DNA of 32,539 nt from Paramacrobiotus richtersi (Eukaryota > Tardigrada > Eutardigrada > Parachela > Macrobiotidae). The position numbers and the translations under genes were made by a program. The notes below the pieces were generated by a model. The model was not told the DNA's origin and made no database searches. It was given only the letters and a program-made list of their open reading frames with translations. Where the stretch lies: contig JAQGAU010000267.1 of NCBI GenBank assembly GCA_034698045.1, positions 1 through 32,539 of the forward strand, given 5' to 3'. Of the stretch, positions 1 to 9,400 are shown piece after piece. Each line of letters begins with the position of its first letter. Position 1 is the stretch's first letter.

Positions 1-676
1 ATAAGTGAAAGTGAGAAGGCAGTCTAAGTTCCGGTCTAGTACACAAACCAATGGTGATCTTAGGTTTTACTGCTACAGTATTCAGAACCTTATTTGTGAC
101 CACGGACCATGTCTGGTTAATGGTTATGTAAGTTTGTTTCTTGTGCAGTTGTAAGGCGGTTTAGTTACAATTTACCAGTTGATATTAAGTACTATCTTAT
201 TCGCCTCTCAACAACGATACAGAATCTTGGTTTTCTGTCATTATTATCATGGCGGCAGACAGTTGAATTTCTGTACCAAGCAATTTACCTGCGACAGTTG
301 ACAGCCTAATTTTTTAATTTGTCATCCCAGCCTCTCATCATGTCAGTTATCGCAGACTAGGGAAACTTCGCCATTCCAGTCCAAGCAGTCTTCAGTAATC
401 AGTGTCTGCGCCGTAGTTTAGCAACAAGGGTAACAATTCGAACCAGGTATCAAATCGACCAAACATCCCTGGTATGTACGTGAAAATTAAGTTAGTTATA
501 GTAACAGTCGTCTAGGTCCCCACAAACAAGTTACCAACGGACGGAAGGCAATCTTCATGGAATCTCAAATTTCCAAAACCTGTGGTTTCTGCCACATAGA
601 AATAGTGTCTGACAAATTAATTATTATTTAGTCGAACTATTGGTTTTATGTATTTTCACAGCTTTGATCCTTTCAG
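1..676. other. no gene recognised
   Basis: I see no open frame with splice signals or domain-like content here. The stretch ends at a pyrimidine-rich acceptor (cctttcag at about 669-676) that leads into the decayed coding segment beginning at 677. Confidence 0.4.
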
Positions 677-1560
677 GTGCAGGCTAAATTAGCTCTCTTT
701 GAAATGGACTCGTTTCAAGCGATTTTAACCTTTCCTGACATACAGATGACCTGGAAAAAGTTTCTTCCAGAGTTTAAAAAGTTGCTTGATCATTTGCACT
801 AGCAAGAATTGAAGACTGATCCTTTGCAAAACAAGAAAAAAAATCTCGAGAACCAGCTGAAAAACCAGCGCGATGCTACAACCCCTCCCCCCCCCCCCGC
901 CCCCTGCGTTGTGGAAGACACCGCACCGTGTTGCTGTGGGCTGACTTGTGAGCATTACCCAAGACAACGTTAAGCTGTGTTTAACAACAGCATGGAGACT
1001 GTTTGAGAACTAATTTATTGCATGGAATGTGCACGAGAAGATGATATCTGTGGGATTATGAAATGTCGACAGGAAATTCTCCAAATGGCGACCGAACAAC
1101 CAGGCGACTGGCATGCAACCAAGATTGTGGCATTTCAACTTGTTGCAGCCAAAGCGACGCAACAGCAGATTGAAAAACCTATCACAACGAAGGATGATCA
1201 ATCAGACGAATGTTAGTAAACTATCCAGCACTATCAGTACTCCTTCCTACGGGGCCATTGCGAAACGAGCACCAAAAGGGATCAGGGGTTCCCGAACTGT
1301 AGATGAAGAATCGCATGAACTCGTACACACCCTGCAAGTCGCGCATAAACCACATGCTGACTTTGTGTGAGGGGCATTCCTCGGATGGAAAATTCGAAAT
1401 TTAAGAGCGTAAAGGAGCATAACGAGCATATCGCCAACCAGCTGAAAATCGAAGGCATCTCGACCAGATTGTAAACATTTACATCCCGAGTCGCGGAGAC
1501 AGGCGAACATCGACTTCTGTCAGGATCAAGACGTTGTCCCGTTGCGGAAAGACAATAAAC
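677..1560 (+). pseudogene. decayed coding segment, family unknown
   Basis: From the acceptor at 676 one frame reads like protein for about 540 nt but is broken by stops at 800-802 (TAG), 971-973 (TAA), about 1004 (TGA) and 1214-1216 (TAG). The first block has an ATG at 704 and a Lys/Phe-rich helix (TWKKFLPEFKKLLDHLH). It is followed by a Gln/Lys/Asn-rich coiled-coil-like stretch, a proline run made by 12 C's at 887-898, and a Cys-rich patch. A block at 1022-1213 and another from about 1373 (IPRMENSKFKSVKEHNEHIA) are in the same frame; a block ending at 1370 lies in the +1 frame. AATAAA at 1553-1558 is followed by ATT repeats. I recognise no family. It could be an old retroelement or gene copy, or partly chance. 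Confidence 0.33.
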
Positions 1561-1852
1561 CATTATTATTATTATTTGCTATGTGCGATCGCACTCCTGG
1601 TACGAATTACAGAATCCGCTGTGGTCTTATGTGATACAGCTCACGGAGCATGAAGATCGAATGCAAGCAGTGCAATTATGATGAAAGATAGACGATTACG
1701 CATTTCCAACAACGTTTTGTTTCCCAGTTGCTTTGGTCTGCTTTCTTCCGGTATTACGGCTAACCGGGATAACCCAAGTATTGTAAGTCATATTAACCTG
1801 AAATCTTAGTATGTTAACAACAACCAGCGATCAACCCAAACACAAGTCTGGA

Positions 1853-2836
1853 ATGTCGGGAAAGTATCTTCTGTTTCTTTGGTGCCTGGCCATTATAACC
1901 GTTCAACCAGGCGAGGGGTGCACTCCGGTTGAACGTAAGTGTTAATAACCGTGCGATTCAGAGTCACGCCGTTATCGTTCATGAGACCGTCATTGTCCTC
2001 ACTCACATGCGATTGAAGAGTCACCTGTGATATCATTTTCATTTGTATCGACAAAGCTAAAACAAGCGGAGAAGACGATGGTTGACGGACGTCTCGCACT
2101 AAACATGAGAAAGCCCGAGATGGTCGTATCGCTGATTCCAACGTGCTCTGCTCAAGAACTGCCTGCCACCTTGATCAGAAGCCAACTGGGCCAGACGATA
2201 ACTTTCCACTGCACCGTTCCTGAATGCGCCACTGACCCCACGGCTTGTGTAGACCAAATTAAGGGTCTGCGGTGGTTGCACCAACGCTACCCCGTCTGGC
2301 ATATCCTCAACAACAAGACAAACCAAAGCTCGCCGTTCAGTTATAGTCTGTCGACCAACACAACCATGGCGCAGCTGCTGCTTTACAACGTCACAATCGG
2401 CGCTGCAGGACCGGTTCAGTGCTTGCGAAAGGGAATTTTACCAGGTGGGAACTACTGCGTTGTTGCGCTGTACGACATGATACCACTTTTAACCACCGGC
2501 GATGTGTTCACTCCGAGCACCCAGCAGGTAATGGTCAAGGCTGGGCGGAACGTGACTCTGAGATGTGATCTGCAGTTTCCCCTTCAAGACCCTACGTACC
2601 GGTATATCTGGCGCTACAACGGGAAAGTCGAGATGGCACCTGGCTTCCATCCACTGTCAGGCTTGAAAGAGTATATCTTGCCTTCCACGTCTCGCTTTGA
2701 TTATAACGAGACATACACCACACTCACTCTGAGAGATCCGCCGAAGTCGCTTAGCGGACGTTATGAGTGCTGGGTGCTGCCTTACTTTGAGGTAGACGAA
2801 TGGATCGTTAGTGTGATCCATCTTCAGCTTGTTTGA
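1853..2836 (+). CDS. secreted protein with two Ig-like domains
   Basis: Model: exon 1 at 1853-1934 and exon 2 at 2067-2836, 283 residues. Exon 1 codes a clear signal peptide (MSGKYLLFLWCLAIITV) and ends in the donor C|gtaagt. Exon 2 enters after aaaacaag in matching phase. The mature part shows two Ig-like units. The first (about residues 60-150) has paired Cys and an internal Trp. The second (about 180-280) has the classic order G-x-N-V-T-L-R-C, then Y-x-W, then Y-T-T-L-T-L and S-G-R-Y-E-C-W. There are several N-glycosylation sequons (NKT, NQS, NTT, NVT, NET). It ends soon after the second domain with no membrane segment, so it is probably secreted. An in-frame ATG at 1811 would lengthen the N-terminus, but the one at 1853 puts the hydrophobic core at the start. 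The acceptor of exon 2 lacks a strong pyrimidine tract and is the weakest part. Partner and role are unknown. Confidence 0.75.
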
Positions 2837-2932
2837 AACTATTTTCTGACAATTGGCCGTTTGATGATTCATGACGAAGCTGTTCATTGACAATACACCG
2901 TAATTTACTTTGCCGCACCGAAGGCTTGCTTG

Positions 2933-2969
<37 letters not shown>
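2933..2969 (+). repeat. (ATT)n microsatellite
   Basis: About 12 uninterrupted ATT units lie just 3' of the Ig gene, probably in its 3' untranslated region. The tyrosine run read from it in one frame is an artefact of the repeat. Confidence 0.95.
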
Positions 2970-2970
<1 letters not shown>

Positions 2971-3201
2971 TTCACAAGAGCAGACAACCCGTTAGGGACT
3001 TCAAGTCTGGTCGACAATTGTTGGTTGACTAAACAAAATATGATGCGCCGGTCAGAGCAATTCCTGGTCCTTGCGATTTTTTAGACATACATAGTTACGC
3101 AAAGATGCCTCACTACGTGTCTGCCGATTCTTTTAATTCTCTATTATCTAAAACATGCCTACAGGACCAAACTGATGCAGTAGTTTTTTACTACACATAC
3201 G

Positions 3202-3207
3202 AATAAA
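3202..3207 (+). terminator. candidate poly(A) signal of the Ig gene
   Basis: AATAAA lies about 365 nt after the stop codon of the Ig gene, on the same strand. No cleavage site can be seen. Confidence 0.35.
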
Positions 3208-3377
3208 ACAGACAGCAGATGCTGATAAAGGGAGACATTGAATGGATGGTTTTTATAAAAAAATTACGCTAAAAATGCTTCAACTTGGCGAGCACTTAAG
3301 GCCTCTGTATGCACATAGAAATAGTCAAGACTGTGAAGAATCAGCAAACTGTGACAGAATATCAGTCACCAGTACGG

Positions 3378-3630
3378 CTATACTCGTACATATGTTTCGC
3401 ACGATGCTCTTCATGACTTGCTTTAGAAGAATGAATCTGCGCGAGGATGTCCAGCATTCCCGGTCAATTTGATGATGAGGTGAAGGACAACTGCAAATGT
3501 TCGCAGTTTCCTGTTAGTCGATGACCCAGATGGTGCGTTTTGTTATTGTAAATTGTAATAAACTTACTGTAAATGCGGTATCTGACACCTCAAATTTTAG
3601 GCGTCCTTTACCTCATTTACAGCAAGTTTA
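3378..3630 (+). repeat. dispersed repeat, copy 1
   Basis: This stretch is a diverged direct copy of 3947-4214. Shared landmarks in order are a tatac/acatatg block, GATGCTCTT.ATGACTT, ATTCCCGGTCAATTTGA or AATCCCGGTCAATTTGA, GATGAGGTGAA or TATGAGGTGAA, TGACCCA..TGGTGCG, TGTAATAAACTTA and CAAATTTTA or AAAATTTTA. No long conserved ORF runs through both copies, so I treat it as a non-coding repeat of unknown class. Confidence 0.7.
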
Positions 3631-3639
3631 AACTAGAGA

Positions 3640-3720
3640 CGCCTGTCACGATAAACGGCGTCCACGTGGTATACCGGGCGAAACACGATGAAATTTCGCG
3701 GGACCAGTCATCGGCATACC
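3640..3720 (+). repeat. repeat sub-unit shared with 4738-4820
   Basis: The segment with TCACGATAAACGGCG, then GG.ATACCG or GGTACCGT, then GGACCAG(T/C)CATC recurs at about 4738-4820 with substitutions. It follows copy 1 directly, so the full unit is longer than the part shared with copy 2. Confidence 0.55.
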
Positions 3721-3750
3721 CGGGAAGCAGCCCTAGTAAGCCGATGACTG
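3705..3750. repeat. 11-bp inverted repeat (hairpin)
   Basis: Arms CAGTCATCGGC (3705-3715) and GCCGATGACTG (3740-3750) are perfect inverses with a 24-nt loop. A second perfect hairpin lies at 3883-3893 / 3900-3910 (TCCAATCCATA, 6-nt loop, TATGGATTGGA). Both lie among repeat copies and may be marks of a small transposable element. Confidence 0.75.
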
Positions 3751-3946
3751 ATCGCGATGTGCATGCCGATGCTGGTATACATCTCCATCATCGATGTTTC
3801 CGCAACCATTCCAGTCCATTTTTGCCAAACCGGAATCCAAATCCAATCCAAAACCATAATTTTTTTTCTTAAATCCGTCCAATCCAATCCATATTCTGGT
3901 ATGGATTGGACTGCACTGGATTTTCCAGCCCATTGCAGAACTCTAG

Positions 3947-4214
3947 GCTATACATATGCTTCGTACGATGCTCTTGATGACTTAATAAGTCTTAATCTAG
4001 AACAATTTAAGCAATGAATCTGCATGAGAATATCTAGCAATCCCGGTCAATTTGAATATGAGGTGAAAGAACACTGCGAATGTTTGGAATTTCCTATTAG
4101 CTATTAGTTTATGACCCATGTGGTGCGCTTTGATTATTGTAATAAACTTATTATACATGAGGTAAATGACGCCCAAAATTTTAAGCGTGATCCACCTAAT
4201 GTACAATAAGTTTA
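3947..4214 (+). repeat. dispersed repeat, copy 2
   Basis: Diverged direct copy of 3378-3630 with the same order of landmarks. Small insertions (for example around 3985-4010) account for the length difference. Confidence 0.7.
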
Positions 4215-4348
4215 GCTTACCCATAGATCTCCTTCATCGATATTCGCGCAAACGAACGAAACAAACCTAAAAAAAGGGCAAGTTAACGCAGGCCCTATAA
4301 GGAGATGCCCTATCCCCTGATTCAGTCGTACTATGGTTGCATACGTGA

Positions 4349-4507
4349 TTAAACAATCTCGACTATAACGATTCCGGTGCCCGACAGTGATGGATAAGTA
4401 TCATGAATCTTTTATCGTGTGAGAGCATTACACGATATCATCCTGTTATGACAGCGAAAAGTTCAATCCCGGTAAGTGTAATTTCTCGCAATGGTTATGC
4501 AGAAAAT
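4349..4507 (+). repeat. second repeat family, copy 1
   Basis: This stretch matches 5309-5488: (T/C)TAAACAATCTCGACTAT.ACG, then CAGTGATGG, ATC.TGAATC, GAGAGCATTAC.CGATATCA, TGTTATG.C.GC, GTTCAATCCCGGT and AATTTC.CGCAATG. GTTCAATCC resembles the B box of a tRNA-derived promoter, but I find no convincing A box or tRNA fold, so a SINE origin is only a possibility. Confidence 0.65.
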
Positions 4508-5308
4508 CACATCCATAAACACATACACTGCAAAACTTCCTTGTCCCACTGAAGATCAATTATCGACTTTTTGGGTATACAAATTAGCGCGGGGTACAGT
4601 ACGTTGTTCAACCTTGGAGCCCTGTACGTTAACTTGAAGATATGTCTGCTAGATCAAGAGAACAAATCGATTTCCTATTACACAGGTGGTGCGTTATGTT
4701 ATTATTCCCACTTTGGATGAGGAAAAGCACGCCTAAAACCAAAAAGCCGATCACGATAAACGGCGCACAAGGGGTACCGTCCGGAACACGGTGAACTTCC
4801 CCTGGACCAGCCATCAATTCTCTCCGGGTTTTGTTTGGATCTATGCCACCATATCCATACAAAAACCGGAGTGAGGATTCTTATATATTATTTTCTAGGG
4901 CTTACCTATTTTCTACCCCTGCATCATCGAACACACAGACGAATGAAGGCATCACGAAGCACAAATCGATCAAAGGAGGACTTGGAGACGGCGTGATTGC
5001 ATGTATTTCGAAGCCGATCCCAAATGCAAAACTGCTCTTTTCTGTCCATGGACACAGAAATTCCTGTGTGTATCCAGAGTATTTTGATGTGGTTGGGTAA
5101 AGTCAATAGCGCTCATCTATGGTATTTGTCACGCAAGGGTTGACGCGGCAGTCATGCTTCTCCTCCCGGTAAAAAATGCCGGCCTGCGGTGCTAATCAGG
5201 AAAGCCGACATACCTGACACGGAGCCACATGTTCCAGTGATAATGGAAAAATGTAGGACTAAAGCACTCCTGCATAGCTTTGAGCACGATGCCGGTTACA
5301 TAGGTGGC

Positions 5309-5488
5309 TAAACAATCTCGACTATGACGCTTTTTGGTGTGTCCTACTTAAACTGTACAGTGATGGTTAATTACATCGTGAATCCTCCATCATGCGAGAG
5401 CTAGAGAGCATTACGCGATATCACTCTGTTATGGCGGCAGTTCAATCCCGGTCAGTCTAATTTCGCGCAATGATTTTCTGCGGAAAGT
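5309..5488 (+). repeat. second repeat family, copy 2
   Basis: Diverged direct copy of 4349-4507, about 960 bp downstream. With the copies at 3.4-4.8 kb it shows that 3.3-5.5 kb is built from old, repeatedly copied units. Confidence 0.65.
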
Positions 5489-5489
5489 C

Positions 5490-6430
5490 CGGCGCTCCAT
5501 TGTGGTAACTGCCTGCAAAGTTCTTGGGAAACCAAGTGGGAACTTTGGTAATAAATTAACAACTGTATAGTTTCGTAACAGCAGTTCGTCTGCAGCTTGT
5601 AAGCCATTGAACTTCCATAAAATAGTGGATAAGCCACGTGAGCACCAGTTGAACATTCACTGCAGCCAGATGTTGGTTATCATAAAGGTCAGGAAGCTTT
5701 CCGCTGCCTTTATTCTGATGTGTATAAACAGAGTATAGCCAAAGTTTCGCTATCTCCACAGAACAGGAACATCCTGTTAGACTACAGATCGTCAGTTCCG
5801 ATGCCTTTATTGATTTTGATCTTCCACCGAAAGAAGTATGTAATGCATCGCATATGTGCTATAACTTACATGCAAGTAATCCGGACTTGCGCAGTTTGTG
5901 GAACAGCCCCTCTTGAACCATCTGTGAGTGTTGTGCAATCGGTTACATTCGTGAACGGAGTGGACGGGCTCCATGTATTCGCGAGTATTACGAATAACAG
6001 TAGTAACATCAACTGTAATTCTCGTGCAGATGCGCATGTCGTGCGTCGCACTGGGGCTACAATTCCCAGTTTAGTTCCATAAAGCACGTGGGCGGATTTC
6101 GCAAGAGCAGCAGTATACAACAACAGTTCAGGTTTTTCTCGCTAGATGCTGAATAACACGTACAATTTCACATTGCGGAAGACTAACCGTGGACACACAA
6201 AAACGTCACAATTGTCATGATCATTGATAAGCAAGTATGTTCTGAAATACAAACAGTCAACACCTGTACAAAAAAAGAAAATGTACTGTAAGTCTATGCC
6301 AAAGTAAGGAAATGTGCAACAACAAAAACTCGGAAATGCTATTATCTACGTTTATAAACTTGTAACCGGGATCCGAACATCCTGCAAAAAGCAAACCATG
6401 AGAAATGTACAAATGATAGAAAATAACGCA
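5490..6430. other. unassigned; may hold the 3' exon of the voltage-sensor gene
   Basis: Several overlapping ORFs of 60-120 codons occur on both strands (for example plus 5720-6082 and minus 5866-6123). None has a domain I recognise. If the voltage-sensor gene is spliced at its donor near 6439, its last exon should lie here on the minus strand, but I cannot choose one. Confidence 0.3.
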
Positions 6431-6439
6431 GTCACATAC

Positions 6440-9400
6440 GCTTTGGTTAAAATCCGGGCAATCAATTTGCGAGATCCTCTGTATCTCCGACAGTTCCTCT
6501 AGCCATCCCTCCTTAACCATACTCTCCAGCTGCACCGCCAGTTCCAGCGGCTGCATGACATTCTCCTGTCCGTAGTTCAGTTTCGGATACCGTTCGGGTC
6601 GGAATTTCCGCTGTGCCGAACTGTACCCACTCTCCGGGAGGTTGAGTTCCTCCAGGGACTTTGCCGCGCGGAGATCCTCGCGGAAACGGGAGTCCGAACG
6701 GGAGAGCTGCATGCATGCGATCTTTAGGAGATCGTCCGTTGTCCAGTTGTGGTTGATGCAGCGTTGGCACTTGGTCTCGCGTCGACGCAGGGTGATCTCC
6801 GTGGTCTGGGTCGGAGGGTTGGTTGTGGTCGGGATGCGTTGTAGGACAGAGTGGTTTTGGGTCTTCAGCTTGCGCTGGTCGATGCTGTAAGAAAATGTGA
6901 CAGAATAACACTGTTGGTAAAATCGTGCGTGAGTTGTTTTGCTTAAAGTGCGTGCTAATGAACAACCATACTTTTCGACAAATGAAAGTAGGTTATAATT
7001 AACAAACTGTAACTGCTAATGAAAAGCCGGGCTGTTTCGGGAGCAATTTTGAACGTTGAAACTTCAGTTTCATATACGTCTAATAAAACTGCAAGGCAGC
7101 TAAGGCCGACAAACCGGCAGCTTACGTACCACGGAAACAGTGATTTTACATGTTTGTTGCCGTTCCAACAAATTTATTGTTCTATAAACGCGTGTTTGTT
7201 CTTATCCGCTCCCTTCATTGTATCACTGTTTTGTCGTCTGCAGACCTCGATAAGGGATTTTGCCCTTGTGTTGTGTAGACGTTAAGCATTAAACTAAACT
7301 ATACTATACTAAACTAAACTAAACTAAAACTAAACTAAACTAAACTAAACTAAACTAAACTAAACTAAACTAAACTAAACTAAAACTAAACTAAACTAAA
7401 CTATAGCACTATTCTACAGATTATTGTTCCTCATACGTTAATCGCCGATTATCCGTCTGCAAGTGTTCCATTTCCCGCTCCAGTTCCTCAATCTTCAGCA
7501 TCAGCGTGGTGATGTTCTGCTCGGCCACGTATGTCTCCACCGTGGCCACAGAGGATGACGCCGAGAACCCGTGATCCAACTGACTATCACTATAGTGGTA
7601 CTTGGACAAGGGCGTGCCCAGGAGTTCCAGAATGCGCCACAACCGAAACAGGATGATAAACAGACTGACTTGCTTCCCAACCGAGTAACTGGCCAGCACG
7701 GCGACGTTTAACGAGAAGGTCAGGATGGTGATGAAGGTGTCAAAGAGTTCCCAGTAGTTGCGGATCAGATGGCGACCGGAGATGAAAGAACGGAGGAAGA
7801 CCTAAGTGATAACGTTAAATTTAGGCGAAAATTGTCGTTGGTACTAATTACTTTTGGTTAGGAATAGCTGTACGTGTAAGTACATGGCTGTATACGTACT
7901 TAATGTGATGTTCATTTTCAGTGCATTTTCCGAATTGTCTTACACGGTACATACACAGTTACTGTACTACACTGAAGAAATACAGATGTATTTGAATTAA
8001 GAACTAAAAAATCAGGAAAAACATTACCATCTACTATGCAACCGTTTTATCGCAAATTCTAGGGTTATCAACTGGTTGTCCCCGCTTTTAGCCATTACAC
8101 TACGCATTTCGGTTAGTCACAGCGAGCGCTACAACCACGTATGCTTCTTTAATGCGAGTAATTATTATGATTATTAGTACGTAATGGGATATTTTAATGG
8201 TTTTCCGACTGTGCATCCCCTCAGAGTCAAGACACTTGAGTGTCAAACAGTTTCTGATGATTACGAAAACATGCAGTTTCTGTAACTGCAAGCTGACCAA
8301 TACACTTTATTGGTTTACAATGTGGCATTTATAATAATTAGTTACCGTTATTTAACAAGAAATCGAAGCAGATCAAGAGCACGAAAGCTGGGCAGATACG
8401 GAAAGTTTCTTTACCATTATCATAAGCTGAAGGAACTGTTTGAATACTCATAATATTATTGTTAATTATACTTGTGAGAGAACTACGAAGATTGCTACGC
8501 TTGCTGTGGCTAACCGAAATGCGTAGTGTAATGGCTAAAAACGGGCACAAACAAACGAAATGAATAATTTGCGGCAGTTGTTAACAGTGTAATTTGTGAT
8601 GGAACATTTTCACCGTAGAGGATAACCTTTTTCCTAACTTTTCCAGTTATGTAGAATCTATTTCGTCAAGCGTGCGTGCGAAAGTGGCGCATCACATGAC
8701 ATACAGTACCTCTAACAGGAACGCGCATAAAAGCGCCGTGGATGTGCACTGCATCGGCCTTTTGAGATCATCTTCTGAAACCAGACAACATATTGTGATT
8801 TACGCCGCTTGTTGCTTCGGGTATTCACGGTATTTTATGCTAAAATGTTTTATCTTGGCTATGGTTATTGGTTATTTAAAAAATACCTTAATTAAATACA
8901 AATTTTATTAGTATTTGTATTTAATTAATTTGTATTAAATTAAGGTATCCTGTAGATATTTTTGCTATATCATTAGTACGAAATGTAACATACAAAAACA
9001 AAATCACATTTTAATTAATTGTTGTGTTATTATATAATTAAACGCTGGCTGGATTGCATGAGATTTAAAAGGTGTTCTCATTAAAATTAAATCAATATGC
9101 TAACAATTAACAAACGATGAAATTAATCCATATAACGACTATATAATACGCATTAATTTTTGGACCCATTAAATGTATTTTTAATAGCATCCACGATTAT
9201 TTTAATGGCGTGTACCGATATAACTCGCGGTCAACTTAATTCCGGTTAGGTTGTGATCGGTGGAATTCCAGCAGGATAATACTCGAAATGAATCTAAAAA
9301 GAAAGATCCACGCTTAATAACACCATTTATTTCGTTAATACCGGATTAAATTCTATCCGTTTTGCCGGGTGAGTATAATCCGTCAACAGCATTCTTCACA

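Noticed and set aside
2887-3084. 65-codon plus ORF with a long tyrosine run
   Set aside because: The run is simply the ATT microsatellite read in one frame; the ORF starts after the Ig gene's stop and has no splice context.
4349-4507. tRNA gene or tRNA-derived SINE
   Set aside because: Only a B-box-like GTTCAATCC is present; I could not find an A box at proper distance or a cloverleaf.
6513-6965. 150-codon Pro/His-rich minus ORF
   Set aside because: It is an out-of-frame reading of voltage-sensor exon 4; the other frame continues the coiled coil after splicing.
7289-7402. CRISPR array or telomere repeat
   Set aside because: Units are 5 nt with no spacers, and TAAAC is not interrupted as in a CRISPR array; its position within an intron makes a telomere unlikely.
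8672-8911. 79-codon plus ORF
   Set aside because: It overlaps the S2 exon of the voltage-sensor gene on the other strand (8710-8774) and shows no features of its own; it is a shadow.
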